This document shows positions 9,869-18,189 of a stretch of DNA of 50,130 nt, one piece after another (within the stretch, counting starts at the first letter, position 1; each line of letters starts with the position of its first letter). This stretch comes from Methylobacterium sp. (GTDB lineage Bacteria; Pseudomonadota; Alphaproteobacteria; Rhizobiales; Beijerinckiaceae): the NCBI RefSeq assembly GCF_019750675.1, contig NZ_JAIEOF010000293.1:1-50130 (forward strand), in the 5' to 3' direction. The notes beneath the pieces are model-generated. The model did no database searches. It saw only the letters and a list, made by a program, of their open reading frames with translations, and was not told the DNA's origin. A program made the translations under genes and the position numbers.

Positions 9869-10258
9869 ATGGTTTTTTACCCGAACATTCCGACGTCGGG
9901 ATCCGGACAGACGGGTCGAGCGGTCGAACCGAATGCGCCGCAGAACGCGAAGACGTGCGCTCGGGATCTGCCGCCGGAGCCTTCGCTTCCGACCGACTTC
10001 GAGGGGGTGGTCCTCGGTTGTCATCTGCGCGCCGCGCGCGCGCTCCTCGACTGGCCCATGCAAACCCTGGCCGGGTCCAGCGAACTCTCCATATCGACCG
10101 TCAAGCGCCTGGAGGACGGCGAGGACCCCCATCCCAGCCGCTCGCGCCGCAAGGCCATCGGCGCCCTTCATCGCGCCGGAATTCGCTTCCTCATGCTCAA
10201 CGATGGCTCGGTGGCGGTGGCCAGGATCCCGGCCACCAAAATCCCGACCCTCGGTTGA
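9869..10258 (+). CDS. Small XRE-like helix-turn-helix protein
   Basis: A 129-residue protein. Residues 49-86 (starting LGCHLRAARALLDWPMQTLA, then STVKRLEDGE) match the short XRE/Cro-type DNA-binding domain common in alphaproteobacteria. The first 45 residues are low-complexity, and the C-terminal tail (RAGIRFLMLNDGSVAVAR) is the usual ending of this small regulator group. ATG 9869 is used; an in-frame TTG lies at 9857. There is no clear ribosome site. It sits alone between AT-rich DNA and a tRNA gene on the other strand. Role and targets are unknown; it might be a leftover from an integrated element near the tRNA, but no integrase is seen. Confidence 0.75.
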   Translation: MVFYPNIPTSGSGQTGRAVEPNAPQNAKTCARDLPPEPSLPTDFEGVVLGCHLRAARALLDWPMQTLAGSSELSISTVKRLEDGEDPHPSRSRRKAIGALHRAGIRFLMLNDGSVAVARIPATKIPTLG

Positions 10259-10315
10259 CGCGGCAGCCAATTCCGAGAGGGGTCGAGGAGCAGGCGCGAA
10301 GGTTGGGGAGCGCGC

Positions 10316-10401
10316 TGGTGCGGACGGCGGGACTCGAACCCGCACAGCCAAAGGCCGCAAGATTTTAAGTCTCGTGCGTCTACCGGTTTCGCCACGTCCG
10401 C
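10316..10401 (-). tRNA. tRNA-Leu (anticodon TAA)
   Basis: The minus strand gives an 86-base tRNA with encoded CCA. The acceptor stem is GCGGACG/CGTCCGC with discriminator A. The D arm is GTGGCGAAACCGGTAGACGC. The anticodon stem is CGAGA/TCTTG around the loop CTTAAAA, giving anticodon TAA. A long variable arm of the leucine type follows, then T arm GCGGGTTCGAGTCCCGC. Length and long variable arm fit tRNA-Leu. Confidence 0.97.
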
Positions 10402-10438
10402 TTACCCCGATCAGCGGTAGCGGGACGGGCCAAGGAGA

Positions 10439-11629
10439 TCAAGGCGTCCAGCCGTACAGCCAGGCGTAGCGGCGGTTCATGCCATCCGGCCCGAGGCGGC
10501 GCATCACGGCGTCGCGCACGCGGCCGACGAGGGCGCCCGCGTGGTAGGTGCGTCCGTTGGCGCGGGCGGCCGCGCGCACGCGGGCGACGCGGGCGGTCCG
10601 GGCACGCCGATAGGCTTCCAGCGATGCGGGCAGATCGCGCGCGGAGCCCGCCGGCCCGAGGGCCATCGCCAGGACGGCGCTGTCCTCGATGGCGAGGGCC
10701 GCGCCCTGGGCCAGGAAGGGCAGGATCGGGTGGGCGGCATCGCCCAGGAGGGCGAGGCGCCCGCGCGCCATCACGCGCGCGGCGGGACGGTCCTCGAGCG
10801 ACCAGACGAGCCAGGAGTCCGGCACCGCGAGCAGAGCCGCGAGGGGGGCGGCGGCATCCCGGAATCGGGCGCGCAGCACGGCGGGCTCGCCAAGCTGGCC
10901 CCAGCCCTCGCTTCCCGTACGCTCCGGAACGACCGCCACGACGTTGACGTGCTGGCCCCCGCGCAAGGGGTAGTGCACCACGTGGCGCCCCGGGCCGAGC
11001 CAAAGTCCGGTGGCCTCCGCGTCGAGCTCCGGCGGCATGGCCTCGCGGGGGACGATGGCCCGCCACGCCGCCGCGCGACAGGAGCGCAGCGGCTGTCCGT
11101 CGAGATGGGCGCGCAGGCGCGAACGGACGCCGTCCGCCCCGACGACGAGGTCGGCCGCGAAGGTCTCGGGCCGTCCACCGCTGGTGCTTTCCAGGGTCAG
11201 GTCGGCGCCGTCGGCCCGCTCGGCGTAGCCGGTCACGTCGCGGCCGACGAGGAGGCGGATGTTGGGGCGCCCGCGCACGGCGTCGAGGAGCAGGGTCTGA
11301 AGGTCCGCCCGGTGGATCACGTAGTAGGGCGCGCCGAAGATGTCGCGGTGGCTCTGTCCCAGCGCCACGCCGCCGATCGCCTGGCCGCCGCGCAACGACC
11401 GGACCACCACGCGCGGCGGCTCGCTCGCCGCCCGCCGCAGGGCCGCTCCGAGGCCGAGCCCGATGAGAACCCGGCTCGCGTTCGGCGAGACCTGGATGCC
11501 GGCCCCGACCTCGCTGAAGCCGGTGCGCCGCTCGATCAGCGTGACCGCATGGCCGGCCCCGTCGAGGGCGAGCGCGGCCGTGAGACCGCCGATCCCGGCG
11601 CCCACGATGGCGATGTTCAGCCCCGGCAC
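10439..11629 (-). CDS. FAD-dependent aromatic-ring monooxygenase
   Basis: A 396-residue class A flavoprotein monooxygenase of the salicylate/3-hydroxybenzoate hydroxylase type, expected to use NAD(P)H and O2 to hydroxylate a small aromatic compound. Visible motifs are the Rossmann GAGIGG (residues 10-15), the DG motif GADGVRSRLR (164-173), and the FAD-ribityl GD motif RLALLGDAAHPILPF (291-305). There is no ATG; the GTG at 11629 is the likely start, with a weak GGAG upstream and a TTG at 11647 as alternative. It begins 22 bases after the stop of the zinc-protein gene, so the two are probably co-transcribed. The true substrate cannot be told. Confidence 0.88.
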   Translation of the reverse strand: MPGLNIAIVGAGIGGLTAALALDGAGHAVTLIERRTGFSEVGAGIQVSPNASRVLIGLGLGAALRRAASEPPRVVVRSLRGGQAIGGVALGQSHRDIFGAPYYVIHRADLQTLLLDAVRGRPNIRLLVGRDVTGYAERADGADLTLESTSGGRPETFAADLVVGADGVRSRLRAHLDGQPLRSCRAAAWRAIVPREAMPPELDAEATGLWLGPGRHVVHYPLRGGQHVNVVAVVPERTGSEGWGQLGEPAVLRARFRDAAAPLAALLAVPDSWLVWSLEDRPAARVMARGRLALLGDAAHPILPFLAQGAALAIEDSAVLAMALGPAGSARDLPASLEAYRRARTARVARVRAAARANGRTYHAGALVGRVRDAVMRRLGPDGMNRRYAWLYGWTP

Positions 11630-11651
11630 GGGGACGGTCCGCTCCAAGACG

Positions 11652-11906
11652 TCAGGCGGCGGCCGAGGCCTGGTTGTCCCAGACGCAGATCGCCGGATCC
11701 GCCGTCCCGGCCGCGAGGTTCGGCCGGTAGCGGAACAGCGTGGAGCAGTACTGGCAGATGGTCTCGTCGTCGGTGCCCATGTCGAGGAAGATGTGCGGAT
11801 GGTCGAAGGGCGGCTTCGCGCCGATGCACATGAACTCCTTCGAGCCGACATGGATCACGGCCACGCCGGGGTCGTTGTGGAAATGCGGCACCGCCTTGTC
11901 AGCCAT
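11652..11906 (-). CDS. CHCC zinc-finger protein, NDUFS6-like
   Basis: An 84-residue protein of the zf-CHCC family, which in mitochondria is the complex I accessory subunit NDUFS6. Alphaproteobacteria carry a free-standing homologue linked to the respiratory NADH dehydrogenase. Zinc ligands are visible as C27, H36 or H38, C51 and C54 (in FMCIGAKPPFDHPHIFLDMG and ICQYCSTLFRY). ATG 11906 is preceded by AGGA and GAGG. The upstream partner map is divergent; downstream lies the FAD monooxygenase gene, 22 bases away. No nuo gene is in the window. Confidence 0.88.
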   Translation of the reverse strand: MADKAVPHFHNDPGVAVIHVGSKEFMCIGAKPPFDHPHIFLDMGTDDETICQYCSTLFRYRPNLAAGTADPAICVWDNQASAAA

Positions 11907-12103
11907 CGCCTCGTCCTGCCTGCCGGCCCGGGGGACATGCCGTCCGCGCGGGCTCCATGTGAAGGGTCTGCCGATCCCGTCTCTAGCGGCTCGCACGGCG
12001 CACGCCTAGTGCATCGCGGGAAGGCCGGCCGCAGGGTTGGCCTCATGCCCGCGCCACCGTACATAGGGATCGAGCCGCTCCGGCACCCGCACGAAATCCG
12101 CCC

Positions 12104-12934
12104 ATGACCCAGACCGAACAGGCCGTCTCCGAGAGCGGCCGCCGCACGCCCCAGCCGCCGATCCACGGCCCGGAGGCTTTCGAGGGCATGCGCAAGGCGG
12201 GCCGGCTCACCGCCGAAGCCCTCGACGTCCTGATGGAGGCCACCGCCCCCGGCGTCACCACCGAGCACCTCGACAAGCTCGCCTACACCTTCGCCATGGA
12301 TCACGGCGCCTACCCGGCCTCGCTGCTCTACCGCGGCTACCCGAAGTCGATCTGCACGTCGATCAACCACGTGGTCTGCCACGGCATTCCCAACGACAAG
12401 CCCCTGCGCGAGGGCGACATCGTCAACCTCGACATCTGCCTCATCGTCGACGGCTGGCACGGGGATTCGAGCCGCATGGCCTATGTGGGCGACGTGCCGC
12501 GCAAGGCCCAGCGCCTCTGCGAGATCACCCACGAGTGCCTGATGCGCGGCATCGCGGCGATCAAGCCCGGCGGCTCCACCACGGATATCGGCCGGGCGAT
12601 CCAGGCCTACGCGGAGGCGGAGCGCTGCTCGGTGGTGCGCGACTTCTGCGGCCACGGCCTCGGGCGCAGCTACCACGACGCGCCGACCATCCTGCATTAC
12701 GTCGAGCCGAGCTACGACGTGCGGTTCCAGCCCGGCCAGTTCTTCACCGTGGAGCCGATGATCAACCTCGGCCGTCCGGCGGTGAAGGTGCTCTCCGACG
12801 GCTGGACCGCGGTGACGCGGGACCGCTCGCTCTCGGCCCAGTTCGAGCACACCGTGGCGGTGACGGAGACGGGGGCCGAGATCTTCACCCTGTCGCCCAA
12901 GGGGCTGCACCAGCCGGTTCCCACGGCCGGCTGA
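12104..12934 (+). CDS. map: Methionine aminopeptidase, type I
   Basis: A 276-residue cytosolic metallopeptidase removing the initiator Met from new proteins. All five metal ligands are present: D110, D121, H184, E217 and E248, each exactly 13 positions later than in E. coli Map (D97, D108, H171, E204, E235). That fits a short N-terminal extension. The contexts are NLDICLIVDGWHGDSSR, CGHGLG, TVEPM and AQFEHTV. Only 12 bases separate its stop from radC, so the two look like one transcript. No strong ribosome site precedes the ATG at 12104. Confidence 0.97.
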   Translation: MTQTEQAVSESGRRTPQPPIHGPEAFEGMRKAGRLTAEALDVLMEATAPGVTTEHLDKLAYTFAMDHGAYPASLLYRGYPKSICTSINHVVCHGIPNDKPLREGDIVNLDICLIVDGWHGDSSRMAYVGDVPRKAQRLCEITHECLMRGIAAIKPGGSTTDIGRAIQAYAEAERCSVVRDFCGHGLGRSYHDAPTILHYVEPSYDVRFQPGQFFTVEPMINLGRPAVKVLSDGWTAVTRDRSLSAQFEHTVAVTETGAEIFTLSPKGLHQPVPTAG

Positions 12935-12946
12935 CGTCGCCCCCCC

Positions 12947-13672
12947 GTGAGCGTCCCGCCCCCGCCCCGTCCCGACCCTATCGACGGCGCGAAGGAGGCC
13001 GAGCCGCATTATCTCGGCCACCGCGACCGCCTGCGGGCCCGCTTCGCGCAGGCCGGTGCCGACGCCCTGCCGGACTACGAACTCCTCGAACTCGCGCTGT
13101 TCCGTGCGATTCCGCGCCGGGACGTGAAGCCGCTCGCCAAGGCCCTGATCCGGCGCTTCGGCAGCTTTGCCGAGGTGCTGAGCGCCGAACCCGCCCGACT
13201 TGCTGAAATCGAAGGCATCGGCGCCGGGGTCATCGCCGACCTGAAGCTCATCGAAGCGGCAGGTCACCGCCTGGCGCGGGGCGCCATCGCCGAGCGGCCC
13301 CTGCTCTCCTCCTGGAGCGCCGTGCTGGAATACTGCCGGGCCACCATGGCCTTCGCGCCCCGCGAGCAGTTCCGCGTGCTGTTCCTCGACCGGCGCAACC
13401 ACCTCATCGCCGACGAGATCCAGGGGCGGGGGACCGTGGACCACACGCCCGTCTACCCGCGCGAGGTGGCGCGCCGGGCGCTGGAACTCTCCGCGACCGC
13501 GATCCTGCTCGCCCACAACCACCCGTCGGGCGATCCGACCCCCTCGGCGGCCGACATCCGGATGACCCGCGAGATCATCGGCGTGCTCGATCCCCTCGGG
13601 ATCATCGTCCACGATCACATCATCCTGGGGCGTGAGGGACATGCCAGCTTCAAGGGCTTGAAGTTGATCTGA
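12947..13672 (+). CDS. radC: RadC/JAB-domain protein
   Basis: A 241-residue member of the RadC (YeeS/UPF0758) family. A helix-hairpin-helix region ([12 protein letters not shown] to [14 protein letters not shown], residues 40-100) precedes a JAB1/MPN metalloprotease-like domain. The JAMM metal site is intact: H190 and H192 in [16 protein letters not shown], plus D203. The historical link to DNA repair is not well supported; biochemical function is unsettled. The start is GTG 12947, 12 bases after map. Length is slightly above the usual 220-230, owing to a Pro-rich N terminus. Confidence 0.93.
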   Translation: MSVPPPPRPDPIDGAKEAEPHYLGHRDRLRARFAQAGADALPDYELLELALFRAIPRRDVKPLAKALIRRFGSFAEVLSAEPARLAEIEGIGAGVIADLKLIEAAGHRLARGAIAERPLLSSWSAVLEYCRATMAFAPREQFRVLFLDRRNHLIADEIQGRGTVDHTPVYPREVARRALELSATAILLAHNHPSGDPTPSAADIRMTREIIGVLDPLGIIVHDHIILGREGHASFKGLKLI

Positions 13673-13773
13673 TCGTGCTACGGTGCACGTCAGGGCGGTA
13701 GGGTTGCGACCGCGGGGCTCGACCGCTGGCGCGCCTCTTGCCTGGATCGTGGCGTTTCAAGGGGGAGGCGCGA

Positions 13774-15213
13774 ATGGCGCTCGCTGCATTCGACGAGATG
13801 ACCGGCCTGCCCGATGGGGCGCTGAACGACCCCGGCGTGCGCGAAGCCTATAACAGCCTCAAGACCTGGCTCGACACGACGCCGCCCGAGCACTTCAACA
13901 CCCGCCGAAGCCAGGCCGAGATGCTGTTCCGGCGCATCGGCATCACCTTCGCGGTCTACGGGGCGAACGAATCGACCGAGCGCCTGATCCCGTTCGACAT
14001 CATCCCCCGGGTCATCACCAAGCCGGAATGGGGTTTCCTCGAGCGGGGCCTGAAGCAGCGCGTCACCGCGATCAACGCCTTCCTGAAGGACATCTACGGC
14101 GCCCAGGAATGCATCAAGGCCGGGGTGATCCCCGCCGACCTCGTCTACCGCAACCCGCATTACCGCATGGAGATGCGCGCCTTCCGGGTGCCGCACGACC
14201 TCTACGTGTACATCGCCGGCATCGACATCGTGCGCACCGGCGAGAACGACTTCTTCGTGCTGGAGGACAATGCCCGCACGCCGTCGGGCGTGTCCTACAT
14301 GCTGGAGAACCGGGAGGTGATGCTGCGCCTCTTCCCCGAGCTGTTCTCGCGCCACCGCGTGGCCCCCGTGGAGAACTACCCGGACGCCCTTCTGGCCACC
14401 CTCCGCAGCCTCGCGCCGTCGACCGCCACCCGCGACCCGACCGTGGCGCTGCTCACCCCCGGCCGCTACAACTCGGCCTTCTACGAGCACTCGTTCCTGG
14501 CGGACAAGCTCGGGGTCGACCTCGTGGAGGCCTCCGACCTCTTCACCAAGGACGACGTGGTCTACATGCGGACCACGGAGGGGCCGCGCCGGGTCGACGT
14601 ACTCTATCGCCGCCTCGACGACGACTTCCTCGACCCCCTGGTGTTCCGGCCCGATTCGGTGCTCGGCGTGCCCGGCATCATGAACGCCTACGAGCGCGGG
14701 ACGGTGACCCTCGCCAACGCCGTCGGGACCGGCATCGCCGACGACAAGGCGGTCTACAGCTACATGCCCGAGATCGTGCGGTTCTTCACCGGCGAGGAGC
14801 CGATCCTGCACAACGTGCCGACCTATCGCTGCCGCGAGAAGGACGCCTTCGCCTACGTCATGGACAACCTCGGCGACCTCGTGGTGAAGGAGGTCAACGG
14901 CTCGGGCGGCTACGGCATGCTGGTGGGCCCCCACGCCACCAAGCGCGAGATCGAGGAGTTCGGGCGCAAGCTCAGGCACGCCCCGGACGGGTTCATCGCA
15001 CAGCCGACGCTGGCGCTCTCAACCTGCCCGACCTTCGTCGCCTCCGGGGTCGCGCCCCGGCACGTGGACCTGCGCCCCTTCGTGCTGTGCGGCTCGGACG
15101 AGATCCGCATCGTGCCCGGCGGCCTCACCCGGGTCGCCCTCAAGGAAGGGTCCCTCGTCGTCAATTCCAGCCAGGGCGGCGGCACCAAGGACACCTGGGT
15201 CCTCGACGCCTGA
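13774..15213 (+). CDS. Circularly permuted ATP-grasp protein (Anbu-linked)
   Basis: A 479-residue member of the circularly permuted ATP-grasp family (COG2308; formerly DUF404/DUF407). It is predicted to activate a carboxylate with ATP and form an amide or peptide bond. Conserved family stretches are seen: LKDIYGAQECIKAGVIPADL, FFVLEDNARTPSGVSYMLEN, YRCREKDAFAYVM and VVKEVNGSGGYGMLVGP. The ATG at 13774 has GGGGGAGG five bases upstream. It is the first gene of the block with the alpha-E protein, transglutaminase-like protease and Anbu. That gene set is a known conserved neighbourhood proposed to make and cut peptides; the product is unknown. The next gene starts 128 bases on. Confidence 0.93.
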   Translation: MALAAFDEMTGLPDGALNDPGVREAYNSLKTWLDTTPPEHFNTRRSQAEMLFRRIGITFAVYGANESTERLIPFDIIPRVITKPEWGFLERGLKQRVTAINAFLKDIYGAQECIKAGVIPADLVYRNPHYRMEMRAFRVPHDLYVYIAGIDIVRTGENDFFVLEDNARTPSGVSYMLENREVMLRLFPELFSRHRVAPVENYPDALLATLRSLAPSTATRDPTVALLTPGRYNSAFYEHSFLADKLGVDLVEASDLFTKDDVVYMRTTEGPRRVDVLYRRLDDDFLDPLVFRPDSVLGVPGIMNAYERGTVTLANAVGTGIADDKAVYSYMPEIVRFFTGEEPILHNVPTYRCREKDAFAYVMDNLGDLVVKEVNGSGGYGMLVGPHATKREIEEFGRKLRHAPDGFIAQPTLALSTCPTFVASGVAPRHVDLRPFVLCGSDEIRIVPGGLTRVALKEGSLVVNSSQGGGTKDTWVLDA

Positions 15214-15341
15214 GACAATGCCGGGTCTCCGCCGCGCGGATCCGCGCCGGGGACCTTCCCAATCGATTGCCGCCCACGGCATAGTCCCTTCAGCCCAGCG
15301 GCCGGCGCTTCCAAGCCCGGCCGGCGTCTCAACGGAACCCC

Positions 15342-16286
15342 ATGCTGTCCCGGACCGCCGACAACCTGTACTGGCTCTCGCGCTACGCCGAGCGGGCTGA
15401 GTTCGTCGCCCGCATCCTCGATGCGGCGCTGCGGCTGGCCGCCCTGCCATCCAGCTACGGCGGCGGCGAGACCAACGAGTGGGCCTCCGCCCTGGCCTCG
15501 GCGGGCGACCCGGAAGTGTTCAAGCCGCTCTACGACAGCGTGACGGAAGCCACCGTCTGCGACTTCCTGGCCTTCAGCCCGCACAACCCCTCCTCGATCC
15601 GCTCGTGCATCGAGACCGCGCGCGAGAACGCCCGCAGCGTGCGCACGGCCCTGACCACCGAGATGTGGGACGCGATCAACGGCGCCTGGCTCGAACTGCG
15701 CAACTACGAGGGGCGCGAACTCAACCGCGACGAGTTCACCCGCTTCCTCGACTGGGTGAAGGGCGTCTCGCTCGCCTTCGACGGATCGGCCTACCGGACC
15801 ATGCTGCGCAACGACGCGTACTGGTTCACGCGCCTCGGCACCGCCATCGAGCGGGCGGACAACACCGCCCGCATCCTCGACGTGAAGTACCGCATCCTGC
15901 TCCCCGCGACGGAGAAGGTCGGGGGCAGCCTCGACTACTTCCAGTGGACCACGATCCTGCGCGAGGTCTCGGCCTTCAACGCGTATCACTGGGTCTACCG
16001 GGAGAGCGTGAAGCCCCTGCTGGTGGCCGACCTCCTCATCCTCAACCGGCAGATGCCGCGCTCCTTCAGCAACTGCTACGGCATGCTGGTGGAACACCTC
16101 GACCTCATCGCCGACGCCTACGGTCGGCGCGGCGCGAGCCAGCGCCTGGCCAGCAACACCCTGGCCCGGCTGGAGGGCGAGAACATCAACCGCATCTTCG
16201 CCTCCGGCCTGCATGAGTTCGTGACGGAGTTCATCGTCGAGAACAATCGCCTCGGCGCAGCGGTGATCGAGCAATATCTGGTATAG
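15342..16286 (+). CDS. Alpha-E domain protein (DUF403)
   Basis: A 314-residue, almost entirely helical protein of the alpha-E family (COG2307). The start MLSRTADNLYWLSRYAERAE is the family hallmark; NDAYWFTRLGTAIERADNTA and ASNTLARLEGENI are other conserved parts. No enzymatic motif is known; the family occurs nearly always beside a permuted ATP-grasp and a transglutaminase-like protease, sometimes fused to the ATP-grasp. It probably acts as a partner or substrate-positioning subunit of the ATP-grasp enzyme. The transglutaminase gene starts 37 bases downstream. Confidence 0.93.
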   Translation: MLSRTADNLYWLSRYAERAEFVARILDAALRLAALPSSYGGGETNEWASALASAGDPEVFKPLYDSVTEATVCDFLAFSPHNPSSIRSCIETARENARSVRTALTTEMWDAINGAWLELRNYEGRELNRDEFTRFLDWVKGVSLAFDGSAYRTMLRNDAYWFTRLGTAIERADNTARILDVKYRILLPATEKVGGSLDYFQWTTILREVSAFNAYHWVYRESVKPLLVADLLILNRQMPRSFSNCYGMLVEHLDLIADAYGRRGASQRLASNTLARLEGENINRIFASGLHEFVTEFIVENNRLGAAVIEQYLV

Positions 16287-16323
16287 GGCCGACCCCAGCC
16301 CGACGCCGCGCAAAGGCCGCCGC

Positions 16324-17151
16324 ATGCGAATCCGCGTCTTCCACGAGACAAACTACACCTACGAGCAGCCGGCCCGTGGCCTGATCCAGGTTCTGCGCCT
16401 GCGCCCGCGCGACCATGACGGCCAATATGTCCGGCGCTGGCGCATCGAACCCTCGGTGGACGGGCGGGTGAGCGAGCGCGAGGACGGCTTCGGCAACGTG
16501 GTGCACTGGTTCACCGCCGACGAGCCGGCCGAGGCCCTCTCCATCCGCGTCACCGGCGAGGTCGACACGATCGAGATGCACGGCATCGTGCGCGGGACCA
16601 TCGAGCGCCTGCCCGAGGTCTTCTACCTGCGCGATTCCGACCTCGCCCTGGCCAACGACGCGATCCAGGTCTTCGCCCGCGAGGTCGCGGCCGCCGGGGA
16701 TCCGGCGCCCCTGCCCTGCCTGCACCGGCTCCTGGCGGCGGTGCACGCGCGGGTCGCCTTCGTGCCGGGGCCGGCCAGTGCCAGCACCAACGCGGCCCAG
16801 GCCTTCGCGCAGGAGAAGGGGGTCTGCCAGGACCTGACCCACCTGTTCATCGCGGCCGCACGGCACCTCGAGATCCCGACCCGCTACGTCTCGGGCTACT
16901 TCCATCATTCCGACGGCGAGACGGACCAGGGGTCCGGCCACGCCTGGGCGGAATCCCTCGTGCCGGGCCTCGGCTGGGTCGGCTTCGACGCCGCCAACGG
17001 GATCGCCACCACGGAGGCGCATATCCGCGTGGCGGTCGCCCTCGACTACCTCGGCGCGGCGCCGATTCGCGGCAGCCGCATGGGCGGCGGAACAGAGACG
17101 CTCGACGTGACGCTGCGCGTCGAGCAGGCACAGGCTACCGTCCAGTCCTGA
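16324..17151 (+). CDS. Transglutaminase-like cysteine protease
   Basis: A 275-residue protein of COG1305 with an N-terminal beta-rich bacterial transglutaminase N domain (MRIRVFHETNYTYEQPARGL) and a papain-like core. The catalytic triad is complete: C168 (EKGVCQDLTHLF), H206 (GSGHAWAE) and D222 (GWVGFDAANG). Bacterial members are thought to hydrolyse rather than cross-link peptide or isopeptide bonds. No signal peptide, so cytosolic. It lies between the alpha-E gene and Anbu, 29 bases before Anbu, in an apparent operon. It probably hydrolyses the bond made by the ATP-grasp partner, but the substrate is unknown. Confidence 0.93.
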   Translation: MRIRVFHETNYTYEQPARGLIQVLRLRPRDHDGQYVRRWRIEPSVDGRVSEREDGFGNVVHWFTADEPAEALSIRVTGEVDTIEMHGIVRGTIERLPEVFYLRDSDLALANDAIQVFAREVAAAGDPAPLPCLHRLLAAVHARVAFVPGPASASTNAAQAFAQEKGVCQDLTHLFIAAARHLEIPTRYVSGYFHHSDGETDQGSGHAWAESLVPGLGWVGFDAANGIATTEAHIRVAVALDYLGAAPIRGSRMGGGTETLDVTLRVEQAQATVQS

Positions 17152-17180
17152 TCGCGGACGGACGCGGGAAAGACGAAGTC

Positions 17181-17936
17181 ATGACTTATTGCGTCGGCGT
17201 CCTCGTGGAAGAGGGCTTGGTGATGATCGCCGACACCCGGACGAATGCCGGGCTCGACGATATCTCGACCTATCGCAAGCTCCACCACTTCAACGTTCCG
17301 GGCGAGCGGGTGATGATGCTGGCCTCGGCCGGCAACCTCTCCATCACCCAGTCGGTCCTCAGCCTCCTGTCCGAGGGTGTCGAGGGCGATGCCGGGGAGC
17401 CCAAGATGAAGCTCGTCGAGGCGCCGACGATGTTCCAGGCGGCGCAGCTCGTGGGCCGCGCCATCCGCCGCGTGCGCGAGATCGAGAAGGCAGGCTTCGA
17501 GGCGGCCAACCTGCGCTTCTCGGTCTCGCTGCTGTTCGGCGGGCAGATCGGCGCGGAGCCGATGAAGCTCTACCTGATCTATTCGGCCGGCAACTTCATC
17601 GAGTGCAGCGGCGACGCGCCCTTCCTGCAGATCGGCGAGCACAAGTACGGCAAGCCGATCCTCGACCGGGCGGTGAAGTACGAGACCGACCTCTACGATG
17701 CCCTCAAGGTCGGCCTCGTCTCGATGGACTCGACCATGCGCTCGAATCTCGGCGTCGGCCTGCCCATCGACATCGCGGTAGCCCGCCGCAACGCCCTCGA
17801 CCTCGAGGTGAACCACCGGATCGAGGCCGGCGAGAGCTACTTCCACGATCTGCGCGAGCGCTGGTCTGCCGCCCTGCGGGCCGCCCACCGGGCGATACCG
17901 CGGCCGCCCTACGGACCGCCGCCGGCCGCGAAGTAG
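17181..17936 (+). CDS. Proteasome-like peptidase Anbu
   Basis: A 251-residue Ntn-hydrolase of the Anbu (bacterial proteasome homologue) family, related to HslV and proteasome beta subunits. The nucleophile is Thr2, exposed after Met removal (MTYCVGVL). D18 in IADTRTNAG and K33 in TYRKLHHF complete the expected Thr/Asp/Lys centre (Thr1, Asp17, Lys33 region in mature numbering). The length (about 245-250) is typical and longer than HslV because of the C-terminal extension. No ATPase partner gene such as hslU adjoins it, as usual for Anbu. It is the last gene of the ATP-grasp/alpha-E/transglutaminase block. Structural work on other Anbu proteins shows open, helical or lock-washer assemblies; the natural substrate is unknown. 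Confidence 0.93.
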   Translation: MTYCVGVLVEEGLVMIADTRTNAGLDDISTYRKLHHFNVPGERVMMLASAGNLSITQSVLSLLSEGVEGDAGEPKMKLVEAPTMFQAAQLVGRAIRRVREIEKAGFEAANLRFSVSLLFGGQIGAEPMKLYLIYSAGNFIECSGDAPFLQIGEHKYGKPILDRAVKYETDLYDALKVGLVSMDSTMRSNLGVGLPIDIAVARRNALDLEVNHRIEAGESYFHDLRERWSAALRAAHRAIPRPPYGPPPAAK

Positions 17937-18179
17937 TCAGGGCCTCAAGGCCTCCCCGAGCGCGATGGCGTCCTCGGCGTGACGAAGCGGCACCCGCCGG
18001 CTCGGCGAGGTGCCGGAAGAGGTTCGGGTTCGAGGGCCGGTCGGTCCGCGCCTGGACGGCTGCCATCCTGGTGCGTACGCCTGCCCGCGTCGGAGCGGCA
18101 CAGGCCGAGGGAGCGGAAGCCGCCCGCCCCGGCGACCGCGACGAGATCGGGAAAACGGTCCCGACCCACATCGACTCAT
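17937..18179 (-). pseudogene. Possible small gene remnant after Anbu
   Basis: Reading the minus strand, protein-like sequence appears in three frames in succession: GRDRFPDLVAVAGAGGFRSL near 18165, RMAAVQARTDRPSNPNLFRH near 18060, and RHAEDAIALGEALRP ending in a stop at 17937. Both switches are in the +1 direction. This fits a short gene broken by two single-base insertions, but GC-rich DNA can mimic it. No family is recognised. The stop abuts the Anbu stop on the other strand. Confidence 0.25.
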
Positions 18180-18189
18180 CCTCTTCTTT

